From the NCBI GenBank assembly GCA_002440745.1, contig DJVB01000056.1, positions 75,269 to 92,672 of the forward strand: DNA of 17,404 nucleotides. Direction: 5' to 3'. Below, piece after piece: positions 1 through 7,100 of this stretch; within the stretch, counting starts at the first letter, position 1, and the number at the start of each line of letters is the position of its first letter. Source of the stretch: Bacteroidales bacterium UBA6267 (GTDB lineage Bacteria > Bacteroidota > Bacteroidia > Bacteroidales > UBA1556). The notes below the pieces were generated by a model that ran no database searches, was not told where the DNA came from, and saw nothing but the letters and a program-made list of their open reading frames with translations. The translations under genes and the position numbers were made by a program.

Positions 1-292
1 AGGATTGCCGCCTCGCTCGTGCCTCACTTCGGCGGCTTTCCTTAGGGGAGGACTTTCCAACAAAACCTCAGCCTCGAAAAAATACTAACAATTTCCACCT
101 TAACTTCGCAGGATTGCCGCCTCGCTCGTGCCTCGCCTCGGCTGCTTTCCTTAGGGGAGGACTTTACAACAAAACCTCAGCCTCAATAAATTACCATTAA
201 AACCACCTTGTTTTGGCAGGATTGCCGCCTCGCTCGTGCCTCACTTCGGCGGCTTTCCTTAGGGGAGGACTTTACAACAAAACCTCAGCCTC
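1..292. repeat. Three tandem copies of a 75-bp repeat core with diverged ~34-bp spacers
   Basis: Cores lie at 1-75, 110-184 and 218-292, starting AGGATTGCCGCC and ending AACCTCAGCCTC. They are nearly identical: copy 1 has C for A near its position 57, and copy 2 has a few changes around the GGCGGC segment. The two spacers (76-109, 185-217) are AT-rich and diverged but share a CCACCTT motif, so the true period is about 108 bp with one conserved portion. Each core holds two possible hairpins: GCCGCC with GGCGGC (7-12 with 31-36 in copy 1), and a short TCCT/AGGA pair. The array may extend left of the window. No protein frame or known element is recognised. Confidence 0.85.
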
Positions 293-314
293 ACTGCGTG
301 AGGCTTGGTTTTTT
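279..314 (+). terminator. Rho-independent terminator-like hairpin, plus strand
   Basis: CCTCAC-TGC-GTGAGG forms a tight stem-loop that can extend outward through GCCTCAC/GTGAGGC and AACC/GGTT, followed directly by six T residues (309-314). It sits at the right edge of the third 75-bp repeat and could end transcription entering from the left of the window. No plus-strand gene upstream is visible here. Confidence 0.55.
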
Positions 315-363
315 ATTTCCCCCAAGAGCTCAAGCAAGCTTGGCTCTTGGGGGAAATAAAAAA
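309..363. other. Long perfect inverted repeat (21-bp arms) between two facing terminators
   Basis: The left arm 309-329 (T6, ATTT, C5, AAGAGC) is perfectly complementary to the right arm 343-363, with a 13-nt centre that itself contains CAAG/CTTG. It joins the T-tracts of the two facing terminator hairpins on either side. Either strand would form a very stable hairpin. Confidence 0.8.
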
Positions 364-392
364 ACCCCATTGACTTCGTCAATGAGGTTTTG
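358..392 (-). terminator. Rho-independent terminator of tRNA-fMet
   Basis: Read on the minus strand, AACCTCATTGAC-GAA-GTCAATGGGGTT forms a hairpin with one internal mismatch and is followed by a run of seven T. It begins a few bases after the 3' end of the tRNA, so it is the expected terminator of that short transcript. Confidence 0.75.
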
Positions 393-395
393 TTG

Positions 396-467
<72 letters not shown>

Positions 468-481
468 TTGTTTTGGGAGTG

Positions 482-511
482 CAAAAGTATAACAATTTAT
501 TACCTATACAA
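482..511 (-). promoter_or_regulatory. Bacteroidota-type promoter of tRNA-fMet
   Basis: On the minus strand TTG (509-511) is followed after 19 bp by TACTTTTG (482-489), matching the Bacteroidota primary sigma factor consensus TTG-N19-TAnnTTTG. Transcription would start around 475, just ahead of the tRNA 5' end at 467. Confidence 0.75.
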
Positions 512-711
512 CATTTTTTTGAATTAATTCAAAACTTTCACCTCAACATGCTTAAAACTAATTATTTGTTGAATAAAAAAATTTTATCTTACGCCTATTT
601 GAATAATTGCTACTTTAGTGCTGTTTTATAACCACATAAATCACTATGTGGCGCTGATTAAAACCAACTGTTTCTGTTTTTCATTTCAAACCACTTAAAA
701 TATACCGGATT
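493..711. other. AT-rich intergenic region without a recognised gene
   Basis: Apart from the tRNA promoter at its left end, this stretch holds no coding frame I can support. It must contain the start signals for the gene at 712, but I see only imperfect -7 candidates such as TACTTTAG at 611-618 without a well-spaced TTG, so no promoter is called. Confidence 0.6.
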
Positions 712-1737
712 ATGAAAGCAAACATTTTATCCCTCGACAGCGGCGGAATCAGAGCAATTGCAACTGCAAAAATTTTGGTCGAAATTGAAAACCGACTAAT
801 CGACCATAATGACCGCTCGCGTCTCACCGATTATTTCGACTTAGTCGCCGCTACCGGTATGAGTGCCATTATTGCTGCAATGTTGACGCTACCCGATCAA
901 AATGGCCGCCCAATCTATAAAGCTCAAGATATTCTGAACTTTTTTTTAAACGAGGGCACAAAAATATTTGACGTTTCCCTTTGGAAAAAACTTAGCTCCA
1001 TTGGTGGTCTGACAGATGAAAAATACTCAGCAACCTACTTAGACAAAGTTCTGAATCAGTACTTTGATTCAGCCATGCTTGCGAACACCACAACGGCAGT
1101 TATGATTACCGCCTACGACATACGCAATAGAGCGGCGAGGATTTTTGCCACAACCGATACAAGAATTGAAGGTAGAAACTTTCAAATCAAAGATATTTGT
1201 CGCGCATCAATGGCCACCCCCTCCTATTTTGAACCGGCAAAAATAAAATCCGCAACCGATACGCCTTATACCTTTATCGATGGTGGATTATTTGCCGCAA
1301 ATCCTGGAATGACAGCTTATGCCGAAGCAAGACGAATCAATTTTGCCGAATATACTGATAACGAATACAAACCCGTAAATCCGGGCGCAGAATCCATGTT
1401 TTTCATCTCCATTGGAACAGGGCAAGTCAAAAAGCCTTATTACTACGAAGATGCAAAAGATTGGGGAAACATCCAATGGCTTAAACCAATTATCGATATC
1501 ACCAATACATCCAATATCGAAACCAATCATTTCATCCTCAACGAAATATTCAAAACTTGCAGTGTTCCAGATGATTATATTCGCATGTCGCCGGAATTGG
1601 TTCAAGTCTCATCGCATTTCGACGACACCTCCGAATCGAACATCAAAGCAATTTTAGATTCAAGTGATATTTTTATTAGCCAACATAAAGAATTATTAGA
1701 TAATGTTGCCAATAAATTAATAAGCTTTAGCAAATAA
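712..1737 (+). CDS. Patatin-like phospholipase-family protein with degenerate active site
   Basis: The 341-residue protein has the patatin fold signature in order. An N-terminal glycine-rich turn LDSGGIRAI (residues 8-16) stands where active enzymes have DGGGxRG. A nucleophile-elbow region FDLVAATGMSAI (42-53) is next, then a CRASMATPSYFEP segment (163-175) equivalent to the family's RATSAAPTYF, and a well kept catalytic-type DGG at 190-192 followed by AANP. Active patatins use a Ser-Asp dyad, with Ser in GTSTG. Here that pentapeptide aligns as ATGMS, so the serine position is Gly49. A shifted GMSAI with Ser51 is the only nearby serine, and it lacks the last glycine. The protein may be a non-catalytic homologue or use a shifted serine. 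No signal peptide is seen, so it is probably cytoplasmic. It lies 5 bp upstream of the methyltransferase gene and is likely co-transcribed with it. Family confidence is high; activity is unknown. Confidence 0.85.
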   Translation: MKANILSLDSGGIRAIATAKILVEIENRLIDHNDRSRLTDYFDLVAATGMSAIIAAMLTLPDQNGRPIYKAQDILNFFLNEGTKIFDVSLWKKLSSIGGLTDEKYSATYLDKVLNQYFDSAMLANTTTAVMITAYDIRNRAARIFATTDTRIEGRNFQIKDICRASMATPSYFEPAKIKSATDTPYTFIDGGLFAANPGMTAYAEARRINFAEYTDNEYKPVNPGAESMFFISIGTGQVKKPYYYEDAKDWGNIQWLKPIIDITNTSNIETNHFILNEIFKTCSVPDDYIRMSPELVQVSSHFDDTSESNIKAILDSSDIFISQHKELLDNVANKLISFSK

Positions 1738-1742
1738 TATAA

Positions 1743-2903
1743 ATGTCTATATTTCAAGACGATAGAATAATTGTAAAAACACTGTCGGGGTTAGAAGACG
1801 CCTTGGTAGAAGAATTGCAGCAGATTGGAGCCTCTCAAGTCACTGCTTTACGCCGCGCGGTGGAATGCCGAGGAGATCAAGAAATCCTTTATAAAATTAA
1901 CTACCAATCTCGGTTAGGCCTTGTGGTTATAAAACCACTAAAAACATTTTACGCCGAAACCCCTGACCAATTGTACGAAGGGGTGAGATCCATTGATTGG
2001 ATGAAGATATTCGATATTGGAAAAACCATAAGTGTAAAAGCCTCAACCTATAAATCGGCCCTCGACCACACCCAGTATATTTCGCAAAAAACAAAAGATG
2101 CCATTGTGGATTATTTTCGCGACAAATTTGGCCACCGCCCCTCCGTTGACACTTTTGATGCCGATATTCAAATCAATATTCATCTGAATGAAAACCAATG
2201 CGAAATTGGGCTCAACAGTTCTGGAAACCCTTTGTTTAAACGTGGCTATCGACAAGCTACAGGAATTGCACCCATCAACGAGGTTTTGGCAGCCGGGCTC
2301 ATAGCTCTTTCCGGTTGGGACAAGAAATCCAATTTTATTGATCCAATGTGTGGCAGCGGCACCTTAGCGATTGAAGCTGCTATGTTGTCTCAAAATATTC
2401 CATCAGGGTACTACAGAGACCATTATAGTTTTTTTCACTGGTCTGATTACGAACGTTTTATATGGAAAAAGGTAAAAGAAGAAGCTGACTCAGCGATGAT
2501 TGACTATGATGGAATTATACTTGCCACCGATATTTCCCCAAAAAGCATTGAAATTGCGGAGAAAAACATTCAATATGCAAAACTCCATAAAGACATTCAA
2601 CTAAAACAAATTGATATAAAGAATCTCAACTACCCTGAAGGAAATGGGGTTATAATCATCAACCCACCTTATGGCGAAAGAATTAAAACTAAGGATATCA
2701 GCGACTTGTATCAAGCTATAGGCGACAATCTGAAATTGAAGGCAACAGGTTACGATGCATGGGTTATCAGCTCCGATTTGGAAGCAATCCGATTAATTGG
2801 TCTGCGACCCCATAAGAGACATATTGTTTTCAACGGATCGTTAGAGTGTCGCTTCAATGGATTTAAAGTTTTTAAAGGGAGTAAAAAAGATCAATATCAA
2901 TAA
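1743..2903 (+). CDS. rlmL: THUMP-domain class I SAM-dependent rRNA methyltransferase (RlmL-type, 23S rRNA guanine-N2)
   Basis: The protein has 386 residues. An N-terminal ferredoxin-like/THUMP RNA-binding region (about 1-160) is followed by LFKRGYR (164-170), typical of this family. The Rossmann methyltransferase domain has a SAM-binding motif DPMCGSGT (200-207), an ATDIS acidic strand end (261-265) and the catalytic NPPYGER (307-313) of exocyclic-amino N-methyltransferases. It matches the N-terminal half of E. coli RlmKL, which makes m2G2445 in 23S rRNA; the RlmK half is absent, as is usual for the short versions outside gamma-proteobacteria. The exact target nucleotide in this organism is inferred. 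It follows the patatin-like gene by 5 bp, so the two probably share a transcript. Confidence 0.88.
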   Translation: MSIFQDDRIIVKTLSGLEDALVEELQQIGASQVTALRRAVECRGDQEILYKINYQSRLGLVVIKPLKTFYAETPDQLYEGVRSIDWMKIFDIGKTISVKASTYKSALDHTQYISQKTKDAIVDYFRDKFGHRPSVDTFDADIQINIHLNENQCEIGLNSSGNPLFKRGYRQATGIAPINEVLAAGLIALSGWDKKSNFIDPMCGSGTLAIEAAMLSQNIPSGYYRDHYSFFHWSDYERFIWKKVKEEADSAMIDYDGIILATDISPKSIEIAEKNIQYAKLHKDIQLKQIDIKNLNYPEGNGVIIINPPYGERIKTKDISDLYQAIGDNLKLKATGYDAWVISSDLEAIRLIGLRPHKRHIVFNGSLECRFNGFKVFKGSKKDQYQ

Positions 2904-2927
2904 ATTATACAACTGAAGATGAATGAG

Positions 2928-3014
2928 CAGAGGTCAGAGGACAGAGAGCAGAGATCAGAGATCAGAGATCAGAGGGCAGAGATCAGAGGTCAGAGGTCAG
3001 AGGACAGAGAGCAG
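2928..3014. repeat. Heptanucleotide tandem repeat array CAGAGNN
   Basis: Twelve uninterrupted 7-bp units CAGAGRN run from 2928 to 3011, then a final CAG. The last two bases vary in the order GT, GA, AG, AT, AT, AT, GG, AT, GT, GT, GA, AG. Units 1-3 and 10-12 are identical, suggesting a segmental duplication inside the array. The plus strand is almost all purine apart from the C of each unit and the variable T. Confidence 0.9.
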
Positions 3015-3039
3015 CAGAAAGTATTGTAATAACAACCAA

Positions 3040-3081
3040 ACCGACAACCAACAACCAACAACCGACAACAATAAACAATAA
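3040..3081. repeat. Second heptanucleotide array, ACCRACA type
   Basis: Six 7-bp units follow one another: ACCGACA, ACCAACA, ACCAACA, ACCGACA, ACAATAA, ACAATAA. The plus strand is rich in A and C. The array ends 6 bp before the start codon of the phosphofructokinase gene, so it forms most of that gene's immediate 5' region. Confidence 0.8.
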
Positions 3082-3087
3082 CCAACT

Positions 3088-4071
3088 ATGAAAATAAAGT
3101 ATAAGAGAATAGGCGTTTTTACATCGGGCGGAGATAGCCCCGGGATGAATGCAGCAATCAGAGCCGTTGTGCGTACTGCAATGAACTATGGTATAAAAGT
3201 TTATGGAATCGAACGAGGCTATGAGGGATTGATTGACAACAAAATCAGAGAACTATCGAGCAAAGATGTTTCGGGAATAATACAGCGTGGCGGCACCTTT
3301 TTAGGTTCGGCACGATCGCAAAGATTCAGAACCGCAGAAGGTCGCGAAACTGCTTATAATAATTTGATTAACAAAGGTATAGAAGGACTTATAGCCATTG
3401 GGGGAGATGGAACTTTCACCGGAGCTTCCATTTTCCACAAAGAGTATAAGTTTCCGATTATTGGTTTGCCCGGAACTATCGACAATGATATTTCCGGAAC
3501 TGATTTAACCATTGGTTACGACACTGCACTCAACACAGTCATCGAAGTTATTGACAAAATCAAAGACACAGCAGGATCACATAACCGTTTGTTTTTCATA
3601 GAAGTTATGGGTCGTGACGCGGGTTTTATTGCGCTGAATGCCGGCATAGCTACAGGAGCTGAAGACATCCTAATACCTGAAACCGTAACCTATATGGACG
3701 ACCTGATAATTACCCTTCGCGAAAACAAACGCAAAGGTAAAACTTCGGCGATTATCATTGTGGCTGAGGGAGACGACATGGGCGGAGCTTATGAAGTGGC
3801 AGCCAAAGTGAAAGAAATTGATAACTCCTACTCCACTCGCGTTTCTGTTTTAGGTCACATGCAGCGCGGTGGCAGCCCATCGGCAACCGATAGGGTTTTG
3901 GCTTCCGTTCTTGGCTATGAGGCTGTTACAGCATTAATCAAAGGCTATCAGTGCCACATGGCAGGTCAGATTGACAAGAAAATAGTCTATACTCCATTGG
4001 AAGAAGCAATCAAAACTCCAACCGAAATTGATAAAACTAAACTTAAAATAGCTCGGTTTTTATCGATCTAA
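3088..4071 (+). CDS. pfkA: ATP-dependent 6-phosphofructokinase
   Basis: This 327-residue enzyme of glycolysis phosphorylates fructose 6-phosphate to fructose 1,6-bisphosphate. Its length is close to the usual bacterial PfkA. Motifs in order: the nucleotide-binding GGDSPGMN (14-21), GGDGT (105-109), the catalytic PGTIDND (128-134, base Asp132), MGRDAG (174-179) and GHMQRGGSP (256-264). Gly after Asp107 and Gly129 before TIDND are the residues typical of ATP-using rather than pyrophosphate-using enzymes. The ATG is preceded by low-complexity heptamer repeats and no clear Shine-Dalgarno sequence, which is normal in this phylum. It lies 184 bp after the methyltransferase gene. No terminator is evident between them. 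Confidence 0.96.
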   Translation: MKIKYKRIGVFTSGGDSPGMNAAIRAVVRTAMNYGIKVYGIERGYEGLIDNKIRELSSKDVSGIIQRGGTFLGSARSQRFRTAEGRETAYNNLINKGIEGLIAIGGDGTFTGASIFHKEYKFPIIGLPGTIDNDISGTDLTIGYDTALNTVIEVIDKIKDTAGSHNRLFFIEVMGRDAGFIALNAGIATGAEDILIPETVTYMDDLIITLRENKRKGKTSAIIIVAEGDDMGGAYEVAAKVKEIDNSYSTRVSVLGHMQRGGSPSATDRVLASVLGYEAVTALIKGYQCHMAGQIDKKIVYTPLEEAIKTPTEIDKTKLKIARFLSI

Positions 4072-4095
4072 ACGATAATCTTTCGATTTATTAAT

Positions 4096-4124
4096 TAGCT
4101 TTGCATTCTGCTTTTTTTAAGCAG
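4096..4124 (+). promoter_or_regulatory. Candidate promoter and leader hairpin for the acyltransferase gene
   Basis: TAGCTTTG (4096-4103) matches the TAnnTTTG -7 element. No good TTG lies at the matching -33 position. Just downstream, CTGCTT/AAGCAG (4108-4113 with 4119-4124) around a T5 loop would form a hairpin at the start of the transcript, about 23 bp before the start codon. Confidence 0.5.
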
Positions 4125-4146
4125 AAATGAGTTTAATTATTTGACA

Positions 4147-5034
4147 ATGAGCAAGTTAAAACAATCCATAAGTACATATAGCGCTTTACCTTTCATTTAT
4201 GGTCTTTCCATACTACCTCATTTCGTACTTTACAGGCTTTCCGACTTGCTTTATTTTTTGCTTTACCACGTCTTTAAATACCGTTTAAAAGTCATTTATA
4301 AAAACCTTAAAAACAGTTTTCCGGAGAAATCGGAGGAAGAAATCCTAAAAATACAGAAAGGTTTCTATAAAAATCTGATGGATGTGATTGTTGAAACGGT
4401 TAAGGAGTTTACCCTTTCGGCGAGGGCAATGAAAAAACGGTTTCGGTTTACCAATCCCGAGTTGTTTCAAAAGCATTTCGACAACGGTAAAAGCGTGATG
4501 ATGCTGATGGGACATTATAATAATTGGGAATACGGCGTGAGTACACCACTTTGGGTTCCACAGGAATGCTGGGCAGTTTATGGAAAATTGCATAATCGAG
4601 AAATGGATAAATGGATAGTCCGCACAAGGGAAAAATATGGCATGACATTGTTCCCAATGGATAAGACTTATGATGTGATGTTGAATCATACTCAGGGTGA
4701 TAAACTGTATATGTTTATGGCCGACCAAAGCCCACATTTTGGTTCGATAAAATACTGGCTGAAATTTCTAAATCAGGAAACAGGTGTGCATATAGGAGCC
4801 GAAAAACTATCGAAGATGTTGGATTTAGCTGTTGTTTTTATTGATATTCAAAGGGTTAAAAGAGGATATTACGAAATTACCGCGCAAACCCTATTTGAGG
4901 ATGCGAAATCCACTAAGGACAAAGAAATTACCGACCGTTACTTTGCTGTATTAGAAGAAGTTATCAGAAAAACACCTTCAAATTGGCTTTGGTCGCATAA
5001 GCGTTGGAAGTATAAAAGGGAACAAACAAATTAG
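4147..5034 (+). CDS. Lipid A / lysophospholipid acyltransferase family protein (LpxL/HtrB-like)
   Basis: The protein (295 residues from the ATG at 4147) has a hydrophobic N-terminal membrane-anchor region (about 15-45). The acyltransferase motif is H-x4-E in GHYNNWE (His123, Glu128), followed by YGKLHNREMD and ADQSPHFG segments seen in the family. The family transfers acyl chains from acyl-ACP onto lipid A precursors or related lipids at the inner membrane; the exact acceptor here is not determined. I prefer the ATG at 4147 to the in-frame TTG six bases upstream. It follows pfkA after a 75-bp gap with its own candidate promoter. The C-terminus ends in a basic stretch (SHKRWKYKRE). Confidence 0.85.
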   Translation: MSKLKQSISTYSALPFIYGLSILPHFVLYRLSDLLYFLLYHVFKYRLKVIYKNLKNSFPEKSEEEILKIQKGFYKNLMDVIVETVKEFTLSARAMKKRFRFTNPELFQKHFDNGKSVMMLMGHYNNWEYGVSTPLWVPQECWAVYGKLHNREMDKWIVRTREKYGMTLFPMDKTYDVMLNHTQGDKLYMFMADQSPHFGSIKYWLKFLNQETGVHIGAEKLSKMLDLAVVFIDIQRVKRGYYEITAQTLFEDAKSTKDKEITDRYFAVLEEVIRKTPSNWLWSHKRWKYKREQTN

Positions 5035-5160
5035 GTTAAAAAACAAAAGAGCAGTCAGGGGAACCTTGGTGGGATTGGTTGAGAACAAACTTGAGGTTTT
5101 TCCCTGCTGCCCTTTCTAAATCACAAATAACACTAAATTTAGAGAGCTGGTCTCCGGTGT

Positions 5161-5180
5161 CACGCTGGGAGCGTGTTTTT
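5161..5180 (+). terminator. Rho-independent terminator after the acyltransferase gene
   Basis: CACGCT-GGG-AGCGTG is followed by five T. It lies between convergent genes, about 125 bp after the acyltransferase stop codon. The T-tract is on the plus strand only, so it would not serve the minus-strand peptidase gene. A longer-range bulged pairing (GCAG, CAGGG at 5051-5060 with CCCTGCTGC at 5102-5110) could add structure to the same 3' region. Confidence 0.65.
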
Positions 5181-5204
5181 ATATATGAGGAAATTCAATT
5201 CGTA

Positions 5205-7079
5205 TTAAAGTTTAACATGATTATCCAAATTATTTATGTCGGGAATATTTCGTTCGCCCAAAACCACCTCGACAATTTTCTTTGAAAATTTCTGTTCAAA
5301 AATCCATTTTTCTTGGTTTTGCCAAATATCAGCTGTTTTATAAATCACCTCAGAGCTTCCATCGTCAAAAACAATTTTGAGTTTAACGGGAACAGGAAAT
5401 GAACCCATTTTTTCTACAGAAACATTCAGCATATTCGATTGGTTTACAGAAGCTTTCAATGAAAGATCGGCATAACCATAAGTATAAAACCATTCATTCC
5501 AATACCACGACAAATCCTTTCCTGTAACCGATTCAAAAGTTAATGCAAGGTCAGTTGGCGTGGGATGTTTACCTTCCCACCGACGAATAAACTCTTTAAG
5601 AACCTCACGGAACAAGTCTTTTCCGAGCATATCGTGTAAGAAGTAGAAACCCACAGCCGCCCGACCGTAGTTTTGCATCATGTAAGTATTTTGATTCATC
5701 TGGGTGGTTGGGACCGAAAGAGGAATATCCATCGATGTGCCCATCGCATAATGAGTGTAAGAGCCAATATAATAATGGGCATTTGCATTTCCATAAGCCA
5801 TTTCAACAGCCTTCGGCAAAAAGGTTATTAAACCCTCATCAATCCATGCGTAAAGAATTTCGTTGGTGCCAACCAAAAAAGGAAAATAACTGTGAGAAAC
5901 TTCATGCGAAGTCACAAAAACTTCCTCGAAGAGATTATCGGCAGGCCCGTCATTACACATCATCGGAAACTCCATTCCAAAATGGCCTTCCCAAACGGTA
6001 TTATGAGGATAAGGATAAGGAACGCCAATAATATCGAAAGATAGCATTGACATAGTTCGGGCGGCGATGGAAGCCACGTCCTCCCCTGCTTTGGAATCGA
6101 AACGATAAACTGCATTGGCAACAGCGCGTCTGCCAGAGGTCGAATCCACCACCACACTTTGCGCGTCCCAAACATAATGACTCGAAGTGCCAAAGGCAAA
6201 ATCCGAAACATTCTTAGCTTGAAAATGCCAAACTAACGAAGCTCCTTTCTTAAATATGGCTTGATTTTCAATATCTTGATTAGTAATAACCTTCACCAAA
6301 TCATCGGATTTTTCTGATTTTTCGATACGTTGCAAAATTTCCTTTGAAAAAATGTCGTTGCGGTTATTTAGTTCGCCGGTGGCCCAAACAACAAAATTTT
6401 GTGGAACTTTTATTTTCACATCGAAATCGCCATATTCGTTGTAAAACTCTTGCAAACCGGTATAAGAATCTCTACTCCAGCCATTTATATCGTCATATAC
6501 GGCAATCTGCGGATACCAATAAGCCACAAAATAGGAAGTCGAATCATAGCGCCCCATGCGAATTAAAGTCTTTTCAGGGAGTTTTACTGTCCATGAAACC
6601 TCCAAATTTAGTTTGGTTTTGGGAGCCATTTTCGATGGTAAAATCAAATACATATTTGTTCCGGCATACTTCAGATTTGCCAAATCAATGGCAACACCTT
6701 CCACCTTTAAAGATTTGATTTCCAAGCCATCGTGAAGGTCAACGGGATCAATTTCCGACTGACGCATGGCATCCTTTTTAAGCAGATTTTGATATAACCG
6801 AAAAACGATAAACCGCAGACTATCTGCACTATTATTGAAAAATTCTATTTTCTCCTCTCCTTCCAAAACAGCAGTTATGGGATTGAAATCTGCTTCAATG
6901 GTATAATTAACACGATTTTGAAAATATGCTTGTCCGGGTTTGCCATCCAAGCCCCGCGTCTGATGTTTTACGGCTCTTTGAAATTCACGAGGGATAAACA
7001 ACCCTGAATTGCTTTGCTGAGCCGAAAACTGCAATGCTGATAAAATCAATACTGCAAAAAACATTAATTTCAATCTCAT
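5205..7079 (-). CDS. Exported M1-family zinc metallopeptidase (aminopeptidase N-like)
   Basis: The protein has 624 residues. An N-terminal signal peptide (about 1-20, MRLKLMFFAVLILSALQFSA) implies export. The N-terminal part resembles the beta-saddle domain of M1 enzymes. The catalytic domain carries GMEFP (368-372), the counterpart of the family's GxMEN exopeptidase motif, and the gluzincin zinc site HEVSH (392-396) with Glu415 exactly 18 residues later as third ligand. A conserved tyrosine region (NYGRAAVGFYFL) follows. M1 enzymes usually remove N-terminal residues from peptides; the substrate here is unknown. It is the last gene of a minus-strand operon, 21 bp after the M16 peptidase gene, so it may finish breakdown of peptides released by that enzyme (inference). 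Confidence 0.9.
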   Translation of the reverse strand: MRLKLMFFAVLILSALQFSAQQSNSGLFIPREFQRAVKHQTRGLDGKPGQAYFQNRVNYTIEADFNPITAVLEGEEKIEFFNNSADSLRFIVFRLYQNLLKKDAMRQSEIDPVDLHDGLEIKSLKVEGVAIDLANLKYAGTNMYLILPSKMAPKTKLNLEVSWTVKLPEKTLIRMGRYDSTSYFVAYWYPQIAVYDDINGWSRDSYTGLQEFYNEYGDFDVKIKVPQNFVVWATGELNNRNDIFSKEILQRIEKSEKSDDLVKVITNQDIENQAIFKKGASLVWHFQAKNVSDFAFGTSSHYVWDAQSVVVDSTSGRRAVANAVYRFDSKAGEDVASIAARTMSMLSFDIIGVPYPYPHNTVWEGHFGMEFPMMCNDGPADNLFEEVFVTSHEVSHSYFPFLVGTNEILYAWIDEGLITFLPKAVEMAYGNANAHYYIGSYTHYAMGTSMDIPLSVPTTQMNQNTYMMQNYGRAAVGFYFLHDMLGKDLFREVLKEFIRRWEGKHPTPTDLALTFESVTGKDLSWYWNEWFYTYGYADLSLKASVNQSNMLNVSVEKMGSFPVPVKLKIVFDDGSSEVIYKTADIWQNQEKWIFEQKFSKKIVEVVLGERNIPDINNLDNHVKL

Positions 7080-7100
7080 AACTTACTGTTTTAAAATTAT

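Noticed and set aside
1..292. CRISPR array
   Set aside because: The repeats are 75 bp, too long; the spacers resemble each other and there are no cas genes.
1288..1657. Open frames on both strands inside the patatin-like gene
   Set aside because: They have no protein character and are shadows of the well supported gene at 712-1737.
712..1737. Patatin effector of a CBASS-type defence system (CapV-like)
   Set aside because: No cyclic-nucleotide synthase or accessory genes are adjacent, the neighbour is a housekeeping rRNA methyltransferase, and the canonical active-site serine is missing.
5079..5285. 68-residue plus-strand open frame
   Set aside because: It spans the terminator at 5161-5180 and the end of the convergent peptidase gene; no family features or start signals.
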